Positions 26,309 to 34,933 of a stretch of DNA of 64,000 nucleotides are shown here, in pieces. Position numbers and translations under genes: made by a program. The notes beneath the pieces are model-generated. The model was not told the DNA's origin, made no database searches, and was given only the letters and a program-made list of their open reading frames with translations. The stretch is taken from contig NZ_RCDB01000003.1 in assembly GCF_003651225.1 (NCBI RefSeq), forward strand, positions 561,259 to 625,258, given 5' to 3'. Every line of letters starts with the position of its first letter. Positions within the stretch are counted from its first letter, which is position 1. Origin of the DNA: Microbacterium telephonicum. Its GTDB lineage: Bacteria > Actinomycetota > Actinomycetes > Actinomycetales > Microbacteriaceae.

Positions 26309-26793
26309 CGCTTGTTCTCCGTGGGGATCTCGTGGGTCAGGGAAGAGTGCTCGGCACGCGAGTGCAGCTCGTCGGCCTCGCGCTGGGCGAGGTAGGCCTT
26401 CACCTCGCGGCCGACGCGCGCCTCCATGAAGAACGACAGGAGGGGAACGATGCCGCCGAGTGCGAGCATGATGAAGCGCACGAAGTTCCAGCGCATCAGG
26501 CTCCACACCCGGAAGCACGCGAACAGGTACACGACGTAGAACCAGCCGTGCGCGATGAGGATGCCCAGCGACAGGTTGGCCCCGTCGCCGGTGGACTCGC
26601 CGAAGGCGTCGACCTGGGCGAACCACAGGAACCCGCCCGACCCGCCGAGGAACAACTCGTAGTGGAAGGCGTACTTGATGATCATCTCGGCGCACAGCAG
26701 CAGCAGCATGACACCGGTGATCACCGAGGCGATCTGGTAGAACCGCAGCGCGCCCCGGATCGCCGGAAAGCTGGCGAGCTTGGGCTGAGGCAT
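26305..26793 (-). CDS. DUF3817 domain membrane protein
   Basis: A 162-residue protein with three TM helices ([40 protein letters not shown] and [16 protein letters not shown]) and a charged C-terminus. This is the DUF3817 arrangement common next to guaA in actinobacteria. The function is unknown. ATG at 26793; the stop overlaps the guaA start. Confidence 0.88.
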   Translation of the reverse strand: MPQPKLASFPAIRGALRFYQIASVITGVMLLLLCAEMIIKYAFHYELFLGGSGGFLWFAQVDAFGESTGDGANLSLGILIAHGWFYVVYLFACFRVWSLMRWNFVRFIMLALGGIVPLLSFFMEARVGREVKAYLAQREADELHSRAEHSSLTHEIPTENKR

Positions 26794-26803
26794 GGGGTCC
26801 AGT

Positions 26804-27658
26804 CTAGTTGTCGGCGGGCGCCGCCCCGGCGGCCTGGCGCTCCTCGAACGCCTCGACCTCCTTCTCGCGCGCGTCGCGGGCGAGCCGGTACCACATGTAG
26901 AACGCGAAACCCGCGAAGATCGCCCACTCGAGCGCGTAGAAGATGTTGAGCCAGTTGACGCTGGACCGCTCGTTCGGCGCCGGGGAGTGGATGGCCTCGA
27001 GGCCGCCGAAGGCCTCCGCGCTCGTGAGGTAGGAGCGATAGACGTCGAGGCCGTCGATGTCGTGCCAGATCCCCAGCAGCGCGGCGGGCGACATCCGCGT
27101 CATCTCGGTCGGGTCATCGCGCGGCGGCAGGGCGGGGCCCTCGTCGGAGATGATCCGGCCGGTGAGCGAGACGTCCTGCGGCGGGTCGTCCGTCAGCGCG
27201 GATGCCGCGGCCTCGGCCTGCGCGCGGTCGGCGGTCCAGCCCACCGCGACGGCGAGCGAGGTGGGCGTGTCCGTTCCGGCGACCCGCAGCTGGCCGGCGA
27301 CCCAGAAGCCCTCCGCGCCGTCGTTGTACCGCGAGGAGATCACCGTGAAGTCGCCCGGGACGAAGGAGCCGGTGACCTCGACCTTCTGTCCGACGAGCGG
27401 CTCCGCCAGGTACTCCCCCGGCTCGGCGACCTCGGCGAGCGGACGCAACTGCTCGGTCGCACCCGCGGGCGGCGGGTCGGTGTCGATGGCGCTCGACAGC
27501 TGCCACTGACCCAGCCACGCGAAGACCGCGGCGACCACGAGGGCGAGGGCGAGCATCGCGATCCACCACGGCCGCAGCATCACCTCGCGCAGCGTCGGCG
27601 GGAACTCCCCCGCGGGCGCGGTCGGATCGGGCGCGGGGGTCGTGCTCACGGTGCTCAC
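26804..27658 (-). CDS. SURF1 family cytochrome oxidase biogenesis protein
   Basis: A 284-residue membrane protein of the SURF1/Shy1 family that helps assemble the aa3-type cytochrome c oxidase. One TM helix lies near residue 35 (WWIAMLALALVVAAVFAWLG, followed by QWQL), and a second near the C-terminus (NIFYALEWAIFAGFAFYMWY). The extracytoplasmic domain lies between them. Family motifs are the QWQL after the first helix and NWLN before the second. I chose the GTG at 27658, which gives a GTGA overlap with guaB3; a second GTG three codons later is possible. Confidence 0.9.
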   Translation of the reverse strand: MSTVSTTPAPDPTAPAGEFPPTLREVMLRPWWIAMLALALVVAAVFAWLGQWQLSSAIDTDPPPAGATEQLRPLAEVAEPGEYLAEPLVGQKVEVTGSFVPGDFTVISSRYNDGAEGFWVAGQLRVAGTDTPTSLAVAVGWTADRAQAEAAASALTDDPPQDVSLTGRIISDEGPALPPRDDPTEMTRMSPAALLGIWHDIDGLDVYRSYLTSAEAFGGLEAIHSPAPNERSSVNWLNIFYALEWAIFAGFAFYMWYRLARDAREKEVEAFEERQAAGAAPADN

Positions 27659-28776
27659 ACGTCGTACGGCGCGACGACGACCTCGACGCGCTGGAACTCC
27701 TTGAGGTCCGAGTAGCCGGTGGTCGCCATGGACTTGCGCAGCGCGCCGATGAGGTTGGCGGTGCCGTCGGCGACGGGCGCCGGACCGTAGAGGATCTCCT
27801 CGAGCGGCGCGACCTGGCCCACCTCGACGCGCTTGCCGCGCGGGAGCTTCGAATGGTGCGCCTCGGGGCCCCAATGGAAGCCCTGGCCGGGAGCGTCGGT
27901 CGCACGGGCGAGTGCGACGCCGAGCATGACGGCATCCGCGCCCATCGCGAGAGCCTTGACGATGTCGCCCGACGTGCCCACTCCGCCGTCGGCGATGACA
28001 TGCACGTACCGGCCGCCCGACTCGTCCAGGTAGTCGCGGCGCGCGCCGGCGACGTCGGCGACAGCGGTCGCCATCGGCGCGTGCACGCCGAGGGTCGCGC
28101 GGGTCGTCGACGCGGCACCGCCGCCGAAGCCGACGAGCACGCCGGCCGCGCCCGTGCGCATGAGGTGCAGCGCCGCCGTGTACGTCGACGCGCCGCCGAC
28201 GATGACGGGAACGTCGAGGTCGTAGATGAACTTCTTCAGGTTCAGGGGAGCGGCATCCGAGGAGACATGCTCGGCGGAGACCGTCGTGCCGCGGATGACG
28301 AACAGGTCGACACCGGCGGCGACGACCGTCTCGTACAGGTCCTGCGTGCGCTGCGGCGTGAGGGCGCCCGCGACGGTCACGCCGCCGGCGCGGATCTCGG
28401 CGAGACGGTCGCGGACGAGCTCGGGCTTGATCGGCTCGGCGTAGAGCTCCTGCATGCGGCGGGTGGCCTCGACGGCGGGCAGACTCGCGATCTCGGCGAG
28501 CAGCGGCGCCGGGTCGTCGTAGCGCGTCCAGACGCCCTCGAGATCGAGCACGCCGAGTCCGCCGAGCTGGCCGAGCATGATCGCCGTCTCGGGGCTCATG
28601 ACCGAGTCCATCGGCGCGCCGAGGACGGGGATGTCGAAACCGAACGCGTCGATCGACCAGGCCGTCGAGACGTCCTCGGGGTTGCGCGTGCGCCGCGAGG
28701 GCACGACCGCGATGTCGTCGAACGCGTACGCGCGGCGGGCGCGCTTGGCGCGGCCGAGCTCGATGTCCATACTCAC
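27655..28776 (-). CDS. guaB3: GuaB3 family IMP dehydrogenase-related protein
   Basis: A 373-residue TIM-barrel protein of the actinobacterial GuaB3 family. It lacks the CBS pair of GuaB. The barrel motifs are present (PVLGAPMDSVMSPETA, LFVIRGTTVSAEHV, VPVIVGG, VIADGGVGTSGDI). The catalytic-Cys loop of true IMP dehydrogenase is not conserved, as is usual in this family, so its catalytic role is uncertain without assay. Some cyanobacterial GuaB3 proteins have been shown to be GMP reductases. Start ATG 28776. Confidence 0.93.
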   Translation of the reverse strand: MSMDIELGRAKRARRAYAFDDIAVVPSRRTRNPEDVSTAWSIDAFGFDIPVLGAPMDSVMSPETAIMLGQLGGLGVLDLEGVWTRYDDPAPLLAEIASLPAVEATRRMQELYAEPIKPELVRDRLAEIRAGGVTVAGALTPQRTQDLYETVVAAGVDLFVIRGTTVSAEHVSSDAAPLNLKKFIYDLDVPVIVGGASTYTAALHLMRTGAAGVLVGFGGGAASTTRATLGVHAPMATAVADVAGARRDYLDESGGRYVHVIADGGVGTSGDIVKALAMGADAVMLGVALARATDAPGQGFHWGPEAHHSKLPRGKRVEVGQVAPLEEILYGPAPVADGTANLIGALRKSMATTGYSDLKEFQRVEVVVAPYDV

Positions 28777-28857
28777 GGTCTCAGCCTACCCGGGGTGCCT
28801 CTCACTCATGCCGCGGCACCCTCGTCGTCACGCGTCGCGGTCGGCGGATGCCGGCGC

Positions 28858-29484
28858 TCAGGCAGATGCGGAAGCAGACGCGTCGGCCGCGCGCTGGTTC
28901 GCGAGCGCGTCGGCGTCGTCCTCGCCCGGCTCGGCCGGCTCGCCCAGCGACAGCATGAGGCGGTTCGCCCAGGCGAAGAACGCCGCCGCCTCGACGACGT
29001 CCTGGACGTCGCTGCGGGTGAGCCCGGCATCGAGCAGGGCGCGGACGTGGTGCGCGCCGAATCGGGGCGGTGAGGCGGTGAGCGCCGCCGACGCGTCGAC
29101 GATCACACGCCACCGCTCGTCGAGATCGGTCTCTACCCCCTCTTCGAGCAGGCGGCGGACCTCGTCCCCCCGCTTCGTGAACGTCACAGTGAAACGCGAG
29201 TGGACGCTCGCGCACAGCTCGCACCCGTTGACCCGCGAGGCGACGGTCGCCGCGAGCTCGCGCTCACCGCGACCGAGGCCGGGGCGCGCGAGGAAGATCG
29301 CCCGGTCGAGCGCTGTGCGCGCCTCGAGCGAGGCGGGGTGCCATGCCAGCAGACGGAAGTAGGGCGAGTCGGGCCAGACGCTCGATTCGTAGGCGTGGAT
29401 CTGTTCGGGCGAACCGGTCTCGGGCCCGACGGGTTCGGCCCACGCGTGCCAGGCGCGCTCGGCCGTCGTGAATCGTGTGCTCAT
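28858..29484 (-). CDS. Alkylhydroperoxidase domain protein (AhpD-like, Avi_7169-type)
   Basis: A 208-residue carboxymuconolactone-decarboxylase-fold protein. The AhpD redox motif is visible as NGCELCASVH, with a CxxC pair flanked by the His proton relay. HHVRALLDAGLTRSDVQDVV forms the second helix-turn motif. It resembles the family named Avi_7169, which typically occurs in tandem with Avi_7170-type CMD proteins beside ABC transporters. Its ATG (29484) overlaps the previous stop as ATGA. It is last in the minus-strand transporter operon and probably detoxifies or transforms a transported substrate. Confidence 0.85.
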   Translation of the reverse strand: MSTRFTTAERAWHAWAEPVGPETGSPEQIHAYESSVWPDSPYFRLLAWHPASLEARTALDRAIFLARPGLGRGERELAATVASRVNGCELCASVHSRFTVTFTKRGDEVRRLLEEGVETDLDERWRVIVDASAALTASPPRFGAHHVRALLDAGLTRSDVQDVVEAAAFFAWANRLMLSLGEPAEPGEDDADALANQRAADASASASA

Positions 29485-30002
29485 CGCGAGCCTTCCTCGT
29501 GGATCTCGTGGCCGAACAGATCGTCCTGCACGCGCAGCGCCTGCGCGACGCGCACCTGGTAGCTGACGAGTCCGACGATCTGCCCGAGGACGACGATCTC
29601 GGCGGCACTCCAGCCGGCGGCAACGAGGCCCGCCAGGTCGTCGGCCGTCGTCGAAGCCGGCCTCGTCACGAGAGCGTCGACGTGCCGCAGTGCCGCGCGC
29701 AGCCTGCGCCCGGCGCGCACCCCCGCGGCACCGTCGGCTCCCCCGACGGCCAGGTCCGCGGCGTCCGCCACACCGCCGGTCCGGGCGAGGTACCAGTCCG
29801 CCGCGGAGCGGTCGCCCTCGAGCCACGCGGCGCGCGCCGCGATCAGGTGGCGCAGATCCCGCCCGACGCCGGGCACGGGGTCGTCCAGCGGCACGGCGAA
29901 CAGCGCGTCGTAGGCCGACTGGGCCGCCTCGCGCACCACCGGTCGGTGGTCGCGTGGGCGATCGTCGTCGATCTCGGCGATGTCGCGGATCACGTCAGTC
30001 AT
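29481..30002 (-). CDS. CMD domain protein (Avi_7170-type)
   Basis: A 173-residue AhpD-fold protein without the CxxC motif. The central helix region reads LRHLIAARAAWLEGDRSAAD and the C-terminal part GWSAAEIVVLGQIVGLVSYQ. The order of this gene followed by the CxxC-containing homologue matches the paired Avi_7170/Avi_7169 families. Start ATG 30002 overlaps the LivF-like stop by 8 bases, which ties it to the transporter transcript. Confidence 0.8.
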   Translation of the reverse strand: MTDVIRDIAEIDDDRPRDHRPVVREAAQSAYDALFAVPLDDPVPGVGRDLRHLIAARAAWLEGDRSAADWYLARTGGVADAADLAVGGADGAAGVRAGRRLRAALRHVDALVTRPASTTADDLAGLVAAGWSAAEIVVLGQIVGLVSYQVRVAQALRVQDDLFGHEIHEEGSR

Positions 30003-30822
30003 GAGCCCTCCTCGGGTCGGGTCGGGTCGTCGGCTCGTCGCCGGGGCGGATGCCGTCGGCCAGCGCGATCGGGTCGAGAGCGGCGTCACCCGCGCCGGCC
30101 GCACCCCCGCCGCCGAGATACGCCTCGCGGACGCCCGGATTCGCGAGCAGTTCGCGGGCCGTGCCGGCGACGGCGATCTCGCCCGTGCGCAGCACGTAGC
30201 CGCGGTCGGCGACCTGCAGGGCGAGCTCGGCGTTCTGCTCCACGAGGAACACGCTGACGCCGAGCTCCTGCGAGATGCGCGAGATGTGCTCGAGCACCCG
30301 CTCGACCACGATGGGGGCGAGCCCCATCGTCGGCTCGTCCATGCAGATCAGTCGCGGGCGGCTCATCAGGGCGCGGCCGAACGCGAGCATCTGCTGCTCG
30401 CCCCCCGACATCGTTCCGGCGAGCTGTCGCCGCCGCTCGCGCAGCCGCGGGAAGAAGGTGTAGACCTCGTCGAGCGTCGCACGCACCGCCCGATCACGCC
30501 GGGTGTACGCGCCGGTGAGCAGGTTGTCCTCGACGGTCATCTCGGGGAACACCCTCCGCGCCTCGGGCACGGACGCGAGACCCGCCTGCACGCGCCGCGG
30601 CGTCGACCACTTCGTGATGTCGGCCCCGTCGAGGTGCACCGACCCCGCCGCGGGGCGGACGAGCCCCAGGATCGTCTTCATCGTCGTCGACTTGCCCGAC
30701 GCGTTGCCGCCCAGCAGGCACACGACGTGCCCGGCATCCAGCGTCAGCGACACGTCGCTCAGGGCCCGGCTCGGGCCGTAGTCGACGCTGACGCCCCGGA
30801 ACTCCAGCAGCGGCTCACTCAT
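29995..30822 (-). CDS. Branched-chain amino acid-type ABC ATPase (LivF-like)
   Basis: A 275-residue ABC ATPase of the LivF type. Walker A is GGNASGKST. The signature is MSGGEQQMLAFGRAL. Walker B is LICMDEPTMGLAP, and the H-loop region is VFLVEQNAE. The C-terminal ~40 residues are a Gly/Ala-rich and Arg-rich extension. It overlaps its LivG-like partner by 8 bases and the CMD gene by 8 bases. Confidence 0.92.
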   Translation of the reverse strand: MSEPLLEFRGVSVDYGPSRALSDVSLTLDAGHVVCLLGGNASGKSTTMKTILGLVRPAAGSVHLDGADITKWSTPRRVQAGLASVPEARRVFPEMTVEDNLLTGAYTRRDRAVRATLDEVYTFFPRLRERRRQLAGTMSGGEQQMLAFGRALMSRPRLICMDEPTMGLAPIVVERVLEHISRISQELGVSVFLVEQNAELALQVADRGYVLRTGEIAVAGTARELLANPGVREAYLGGGGAAGAGDAALDPIALADGIRPGDEPTTRPDPRRAHD

Positions 30823-31666
30823 CGTCCATCGCCTCCGCGAACGCCTTTCCGAGGTAGGCCTCGACGACGCGGGGATCGCGTCGCACCCGATCGGGCGGAC
30901 CCTGCGAGATCACGACGCCGTCGTCGAGCACGAGCACCCGATCGGACAGCGTCATCACGAGGTCGATCTTGTGCTCCACGAGCAGGATCGTCTGGCCGCG
31001 CCGCTTGAGCTCCTGCAGCTGCTGCAGCACTTCGGCGGTCTCGGTCTGGTTCATCCCCGCCGTCGGCTCGTCGAGCACGAGCAGCCGCGGAGCGGACACG
31101 AGGGCGCGCGCGATCTCGGTGCGCCGGCGGTTCGCATACGACAGGGTGTACGCGTACTGCGCGATGCGGGGCGCGAGTCGCGTGCCGAAGCGGTCGAGTT
31201 CGCGAGCGACGCGTTCGCGGTCGGCCGCGTCCTGCTGCCGGCGGGTACGGGACGGGACGAGCGCGGATGCCGTCTCCGCCAGCAGCGGGATCCAGCGGAG
31301 CCCCACGAGGTGGCGCAGCCGCGGGAACGGGCGCCCCACCCGCTGCACCGGCTCCAGCCCGACGAGCACGTTGTCGGCGACCGTGAGGTTGCCGATGACC
31401 CGCCCGTTCTGGAAGGTGCGTGCGAGGCCCAACTCGGCGATGCGGTCGGGCCGACGGCCCATGATCGACCGGCCGGCGACACGGACCGATCCGGCCGATG
31501 CGGGCAACGTGCCGGAGATGATGTTGAGCGTCGTCGTCTTGCCGCTGCCGTTCGGCCCGATGATCGAGACGACCTCACCCTCCCCGACGTCGAAGGTGAC
31601 ATCGTCGACGACCGTCATGCCGCCGAAACGCTTGACGAGTCCGCGCACTTCGAGAAGCGCCGTCAT
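30815..31666 (-). CDS. Branched-chain amino acid-type ABC ATPase (LivG-like)
   Basis: A 283-residue LivG-type ATPase. Walker A is GPNGSGKTTT, the Q-loop region is LARTFQNGRV, Walker B is LLVLDEPTAGMNQ, and LVEHKIDLV is the H-loop. The signature motif is unusual: LSYANRRRTEIARAL, with Asn where LivG proteins usually keep Gly. An insert of about 20 residues (RWIPLLAETASALVPSRT) lies in the helical subdomain. ATG 31666 has an AAGGAGG Shine-Dalgarno and overlaps the permease stop. Confidence 0.9.
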   Translation of the reverse strand: MTALLEVRGLVKRFGGMTVVDDVTFDVGEGEVVSIIGPNGSGKTTTLNIISGTLPASAGSVRVAGRSIMGRRPDRIAELGLARTFQNGRVIGNLTVADNVLVGLEPVQRVGRPFPRLRHLVGLRWIPLLAETASALVPSRTRRQQDAADRERVARELDRFGTRLAPRIAQYAYTLSYANRRRTEIARALVSAPRLLVLDEPTAGMNQTETAEVLQQLQELKRRGQTILLVEHKIDLVMTLSDRVLVLDDGVVISQGPPDRVRRDPRVVEAYLGKAFAEAMDDE

Positions 31667-33528
31667 GACGCCACCTCCTTCCGTCGCCCGGTGGCTTTCC
31701 GCCACACGCGCGCGACCGGTTCGACGTGCGACCACAGCCCCTGCGGGCGCACGAGGATCAGCACGAGCAGCACGATGCCGTAGAAGAGCAGCCGCCATTC
31801 GGCGAGCGGGCGGAACAGCTCGGGGATGCCCACGAGCACGATCGCGCCGACGACCGCTCCCATGGGCGCCCGCAGTCCGCCGAGGATCACGATCGTGACA
31901 GCGAGGACCGACAGCGAGATGCCGAACTGCGCGGGCTCGATGTAGGTCACCTGCGAGGCGTACAGCGCGCCCGCGAAGCCCGCGAGGGTCGACCCGAGTC
32001 CAAACGCGAGGGACTTGTACGCCGCGGGGTGGATGCCGGAGGCGGCGGCGGCGACCTCGTCCTCGCGGACGGCGGCCCACGTCCGTCCGAGGTGCGAGGA
32101 GCCCAGACGCGAGGCGAAGACGACGCCCACGACCAGGATCGCGAAGGTGAGCAGGTACATCCCGGTGGCCGAGCTGATCGGCACACCGAACAGATCGGGC
32201 CGCGGGATGCCGAAGATGCCCCGCGCACCGTTCGTGAGATCGGGCAGGTTCAGCGCGAGTGCGCCGATGAACGCGCCGGTCGCGAGGGTCGCCATCGACA
32301 CGTAATGTCCGCGCAGCCGCCAGGTCGGTGCTGTGAGCACGACGCTGATGACCGCAGCGAGCAGACCCGCCGCGAGGAAGGCCGGCCAGAACCCCCAGCC
32401 CGCCTTCGTCACGAGCAGCGCCGAGGTGTAGGCGCCGACGGCGAGCGCCCCCGCCTGTCCGAGCACGATCTGACCGGCGAACCCGCCCGCGAGAGTGACC
32501 GAGAGGGCGAAGAGGGCGTAGATCCATACGAGGGAGCCCGTCCGCAGCAGGTAGTCGCCCGCGACGAGCGGTACGAGGGCGCCGACGACGATGAGCCCGA
32601 GCGCCACCAAAGGCGGTAGGCGCAGCGGCCGGCCGGCGCCGAAGAACGTGCCGGTCATCGGTTCGCTCGCGATCGTCGGAACCTTCCCGAGGATCCCGCC
32701 GGGCCGGATCCACAGCACCAGGATGAGCGAGCCGAAGGTGATCAGCTGGCGCACCGAGTCGCCCCCGAGCGCGACACCGAAGGCCTCCGCGACGCCGAGC
32801 ACGAGCCCGCCGACGATGGCTCCGGGCAGCGATCCGAGCCCGCCGATCGTCGCGGCGGCGAAGGCCTGCACGCCCGCGGTGAATCCCATCGACGGCGCGA
32901 CGTTCGAGAAGTACATGCCGACGAGCACGCCCGCGACACCGCCGAGGGCCGACGCAATGACGAACGACAGCGCCTGCACGCGCGCCACCGGGATGCCCAT
33001 CTGCGCGGCGGCATCCGCATCCTGCGACGTGGCGCGGATCGCACGACCCAGCCGCGTCCGGGTGAGGACGATCGCCAGCACGCTCACGCACACGACGCTG
33101 ACGCCCACGATGACGAGCGCGATCGTGCCGAACCGGAAGCCGAACAGCTCGAGGTTGCTGCGTTCGAGCAGCGCTGGGAACCTGCGCGTCTCGGCCCCGA
33201 AGGTCCGCTGCGACGTGTTGTCGAGGATGATCCCGACGGCGAAGGTCGCGAGCAGCACGGCGATGCCGGGCGCGGCCCGCAGCGGCCGCACCGCGACGAG
33301 GTAGATCGCGAGGCCGAGCACGCTCGTCGCGAGGACGACGCCGGTCAGCACCGCCCACAGCGGCCAGCCGAGCACCGCCGCGAGGAACCACCCGAGCATG
33401 CCGCCGATTGCGAAGACGGCCCCGTGGGCGAAGTTGACGATGTTCGAGACGCCGAAGATCAGCGAGACGCCGACAGCGAGCAGGGCGTACGTGCTGCCGC
33501 TGACGAGCCCCGCGAGGAGAATGTCCAT
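31663..33528 (-). CDS. Fused LivH-LivM branched-chain amino acid-type permease
   Basis: A 621-residue single polypeptide containing both permease subunits of a Liv-type importer. Residues 1-290 are LivH-like (SNIVNFAHGAVFAIGGMLGW, the IGGLGSLPGAIVGG loop). Residues from about 310 are LivM-like (GQAGALAVGAYTSALL, YVSMATLATGAF, the LGGLRAPMGAVVGA loop, ending VRPQGLW). About 17 TM helices in total. Fused permeases occur in some actinobacterial and proteobacterial importers and give a fixed 1:1 ratio. Confidence 0.93.
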   Translation of the reverse strand: MDILLAGLVSGSTYALLAVGVSLIFGVSNIVNFAHGAVFAIGGMLGWFLAAVLGWPLWAVLTGVVLATSVLGLAIYLVAVRPLRAAPGIAVLLATFAVGIILDNTSQRTFGAETRRFPALLERSNLELFGFRFGTIALVIVGVSVVCVSVLAIVLTRTRLGRAIRATSQDADAAAQMGIPVARVQALSFVIASALGGVAGVLVGMYFSNVAPSMGFTAGVQAFAAATIGGLGSLPGAIVGGLVLGVAEAFGVALGGDSVRQLITFGSLILVLWIRPGGILGKVPTIASEPMTGTFFGAGRPLRLPPLVALGLIVVGALVPLVAGDYLLRTGSLVWIYALFALSVTLAGGFAGQIVLGQAGALAVGAYTSALLVTKAGWGFWPAFLAAGLLAAVISVVLTAPTWRLRGHYVSMATLATGAFIGALALNLPDLTNGARGIFGIPRPDLFGVPISSATGMYLLTFAILVVGVVFASRLGSSHLGRTWAAVREDEVAAAASGIHPAAYKSLAFGLGSTLAGFAGALYASQVTYIEPAQFGISLSVLAVTIVILGGLRAPMGAVVGAIVLVGIPELFRPLAEWRLLFYGIVLLVLILVRPQGLWSHVEPVARVWRKATGRRKEVAS

Positions 33529-33550
33529 GATGTTGCCTCTCGTGGCGCAG

Positions 33551-33581
33551 GCCTGGGCGCCCCGTCACGGGGCGCCCAGGC
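33551..33581 (-). terminator. Intercistronic hairpin between binding protein and permease genes
   Basis: A perfect 14-bp stem GCCTGGGCGCCCCG/CGGGGCGCCCAGGC with a 3-nt loop lies between the upstream binding-protein gene and the permease. It probably stabilises the binding-protein mRNA and partly terminates, giving more binding protein than permease. Confidence 0.65.
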
Positions 33582-33601
33582 CGGAGCGCGCGGTGCGGTG
33601 A

Positions 33602-34771
33602 TCAGTCGCGCAGGACGAACTGGCCGTCTTCGACGACGAGCGCGTACTGCTCGGCGTCGGTCACGCGGCGGTCCTCCGAGAACGTGATCGGACCGTACAG
33701 GATCGTCTCGAAGTCGCTGCCATCGTCGAGCGCGTCGCGCAGCGTCGAGCGGTCGAGGTCGCCGGCATCCGCAGCCTGGGCGGCGGCGGCCGCGACGACG
33801 GTGAATGCGTCGTACGCGCGGATCGCGTAGTCCGAGGGGGTCTCGACGTCGTAGGCCTCGTCGAAGTCAGCGATGAACTGCTGCACGCGCTCGTCCGGGT
33901 TGGCGGGCGTGAAGTAGCTCAGCGTCTGCACGCCCTCCGCGGCGTCGCCGGCCAGCTCGATGAACTGCTGGTTGTAGATCGAGCTGATGCCGACGATCGG
34001 CACCTCGATGCCGAGCTCGCGCGCCTGCGCCGTGATGAGCGCACCGTCGGCCGCGTACGAGATCAGCACGATGACCTCGGGATCGGCGGCCTGCGCGGCG
34101 AGCAGCAGCGGTCGGAAGTCGGTGCTCTCGGGGTTGTAGCCGGTCGCGTACACCTCGTCGAGTCCGGCGTCCGCGGCGCCGTCGGAGAAGAAGCCGTGGG
34201 TGTTCAGACCCCAATCGGTGTCGTGGTAGAACACCGCGGCCTTCTCGCCCTGCTCGGCGGCGAACTGGGCGAGTCGCGGCGCCTCGTACTCCTGCGAAAC
34301 CCACGTCGCGAAGATGTAGTCACCCGGATCTGTGACGGTGGATGCCGAGGCGGAGAACGCGAACTGCGTGAGCCCCGCGGACTGCAGGATCGGGCTCGCG
34401 GCGGCCGTGGCCGGGCTGCCGAAGTCGCCGAGCACCGCGAGGATCGACGCGTCGTCGACGAACTTCTGCGCGACGGCGGGTGCCTGCGCGGGGTCGGCCT
34501 GTGTGTCCTCGTAGACGAGCTCGACCGTGCGACCGTCGATACCCCCGGCATCGTTGAGCTGGGCGAGTGCGAGGTCGAGACCCTGCTCGAAGTACTCGCC
34601 GTACTGCGCCTGGTCGCCGGTCTGCGGCAGCGCGACGCCGAAGCGGATCGGCTCGGACGACGAACCCCCGCCGGATACGGTGGGGTCGGAGTCTCCGGAG
34701 CACGCGGCGAGACCGAGCGTGAGGGCGAGGGCGGCGGTCCCGGCGATCAGGACGGTGGGACGGGTGGGCAT
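33602..34771 (-). CDS. Liv-type ABC substrate-binding lipoprotein
   Basis: A 389-residue extracytoplasmic solute-binding protein (periplasmic-binding type I fold). Signal peptide with lipobox LAAC near residue 24, then a Ser/Gly linker. The mature part starts IRFGVALPQTGDQAQYGEYF and shows the conserved VELVYEDTQADPAQA, VLGDFGSPATAAASPI and a hinge region SYFTPANP. Substrate unknown; the neighbouring flavoenzymes suggest a small N-methylated or aromatic amine or amino acid. It is the first gene of the minus-strand operon, ATG 34771. Confidence 0.92.
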   Translation of the reverse strand: MPTRPTVLIAGTAALALTLGLAACSGDSDPTVSGGGSSSEPIRFGVALPQTGDQAQYGEYFEQGLDLALAQLNDAGGIDGRTVELVYEDTQADPAQAPAVAQKFVDDASILAVLGDFGSPATAAASPILQSAGLTQFAFSASASTVTDPGDYIFATWVSQEYEAPRLAQFAAEQGEKAAVFYHDTDWGLNTHGFFSDGAADAGLDEVYATGYNPESTDFRPLLLAAQAADPEVIVLISYAADGALITAQARELGIEVPIVGISSIYNQQFIELAGDAAEGVQTLSYFTPANPDERVQQFIADFDEAYDVETPSDYAIRAYDAFTVVAAAAAQAADAGDLDRSTLRDALDDGSDFETILYGPITFSEDRRVTDAEQYALVVEDGQFVLRD

Positions 34772-34933
34772 GTCGACTCCTGGTGAGAGAGGGTGCGGGG
34801 CGGCCCGTGCGGAGTGCTGTGCGCGGGGCGTGCTCCGATCCAACCCGAGCAGGCGCACGGTATTCCATTCGAATGAAACAGAGTGATACACAGCGTCGAC
34901 CGCCCGCACGGCGGATGGCAGACTGACGGAGGC
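34772..34933. promoter_or_regulatory. Divergent promoter region with CATTCGAATG palindrome
   Basis: This 162-bp gap separates the binding-protein gene from the divergent FAD/NAD(P)-binding gene. A perfect 10-bp palindrome CATTCGAATG (34866-34875) sits in an AT-richer stretch, and is a candidate shared operator. No regulator gene is adjacent, so the protein that would bind is unknown. Confidence 0.4.

Noticed and set aside
34883..34933. Upstream GTG start for the FAD/NAD(P)-binding protein
   Set aside because: The extension of 17 residues has no conserved features and would run into the presumed operator region; ATG 34934 fits the family start.
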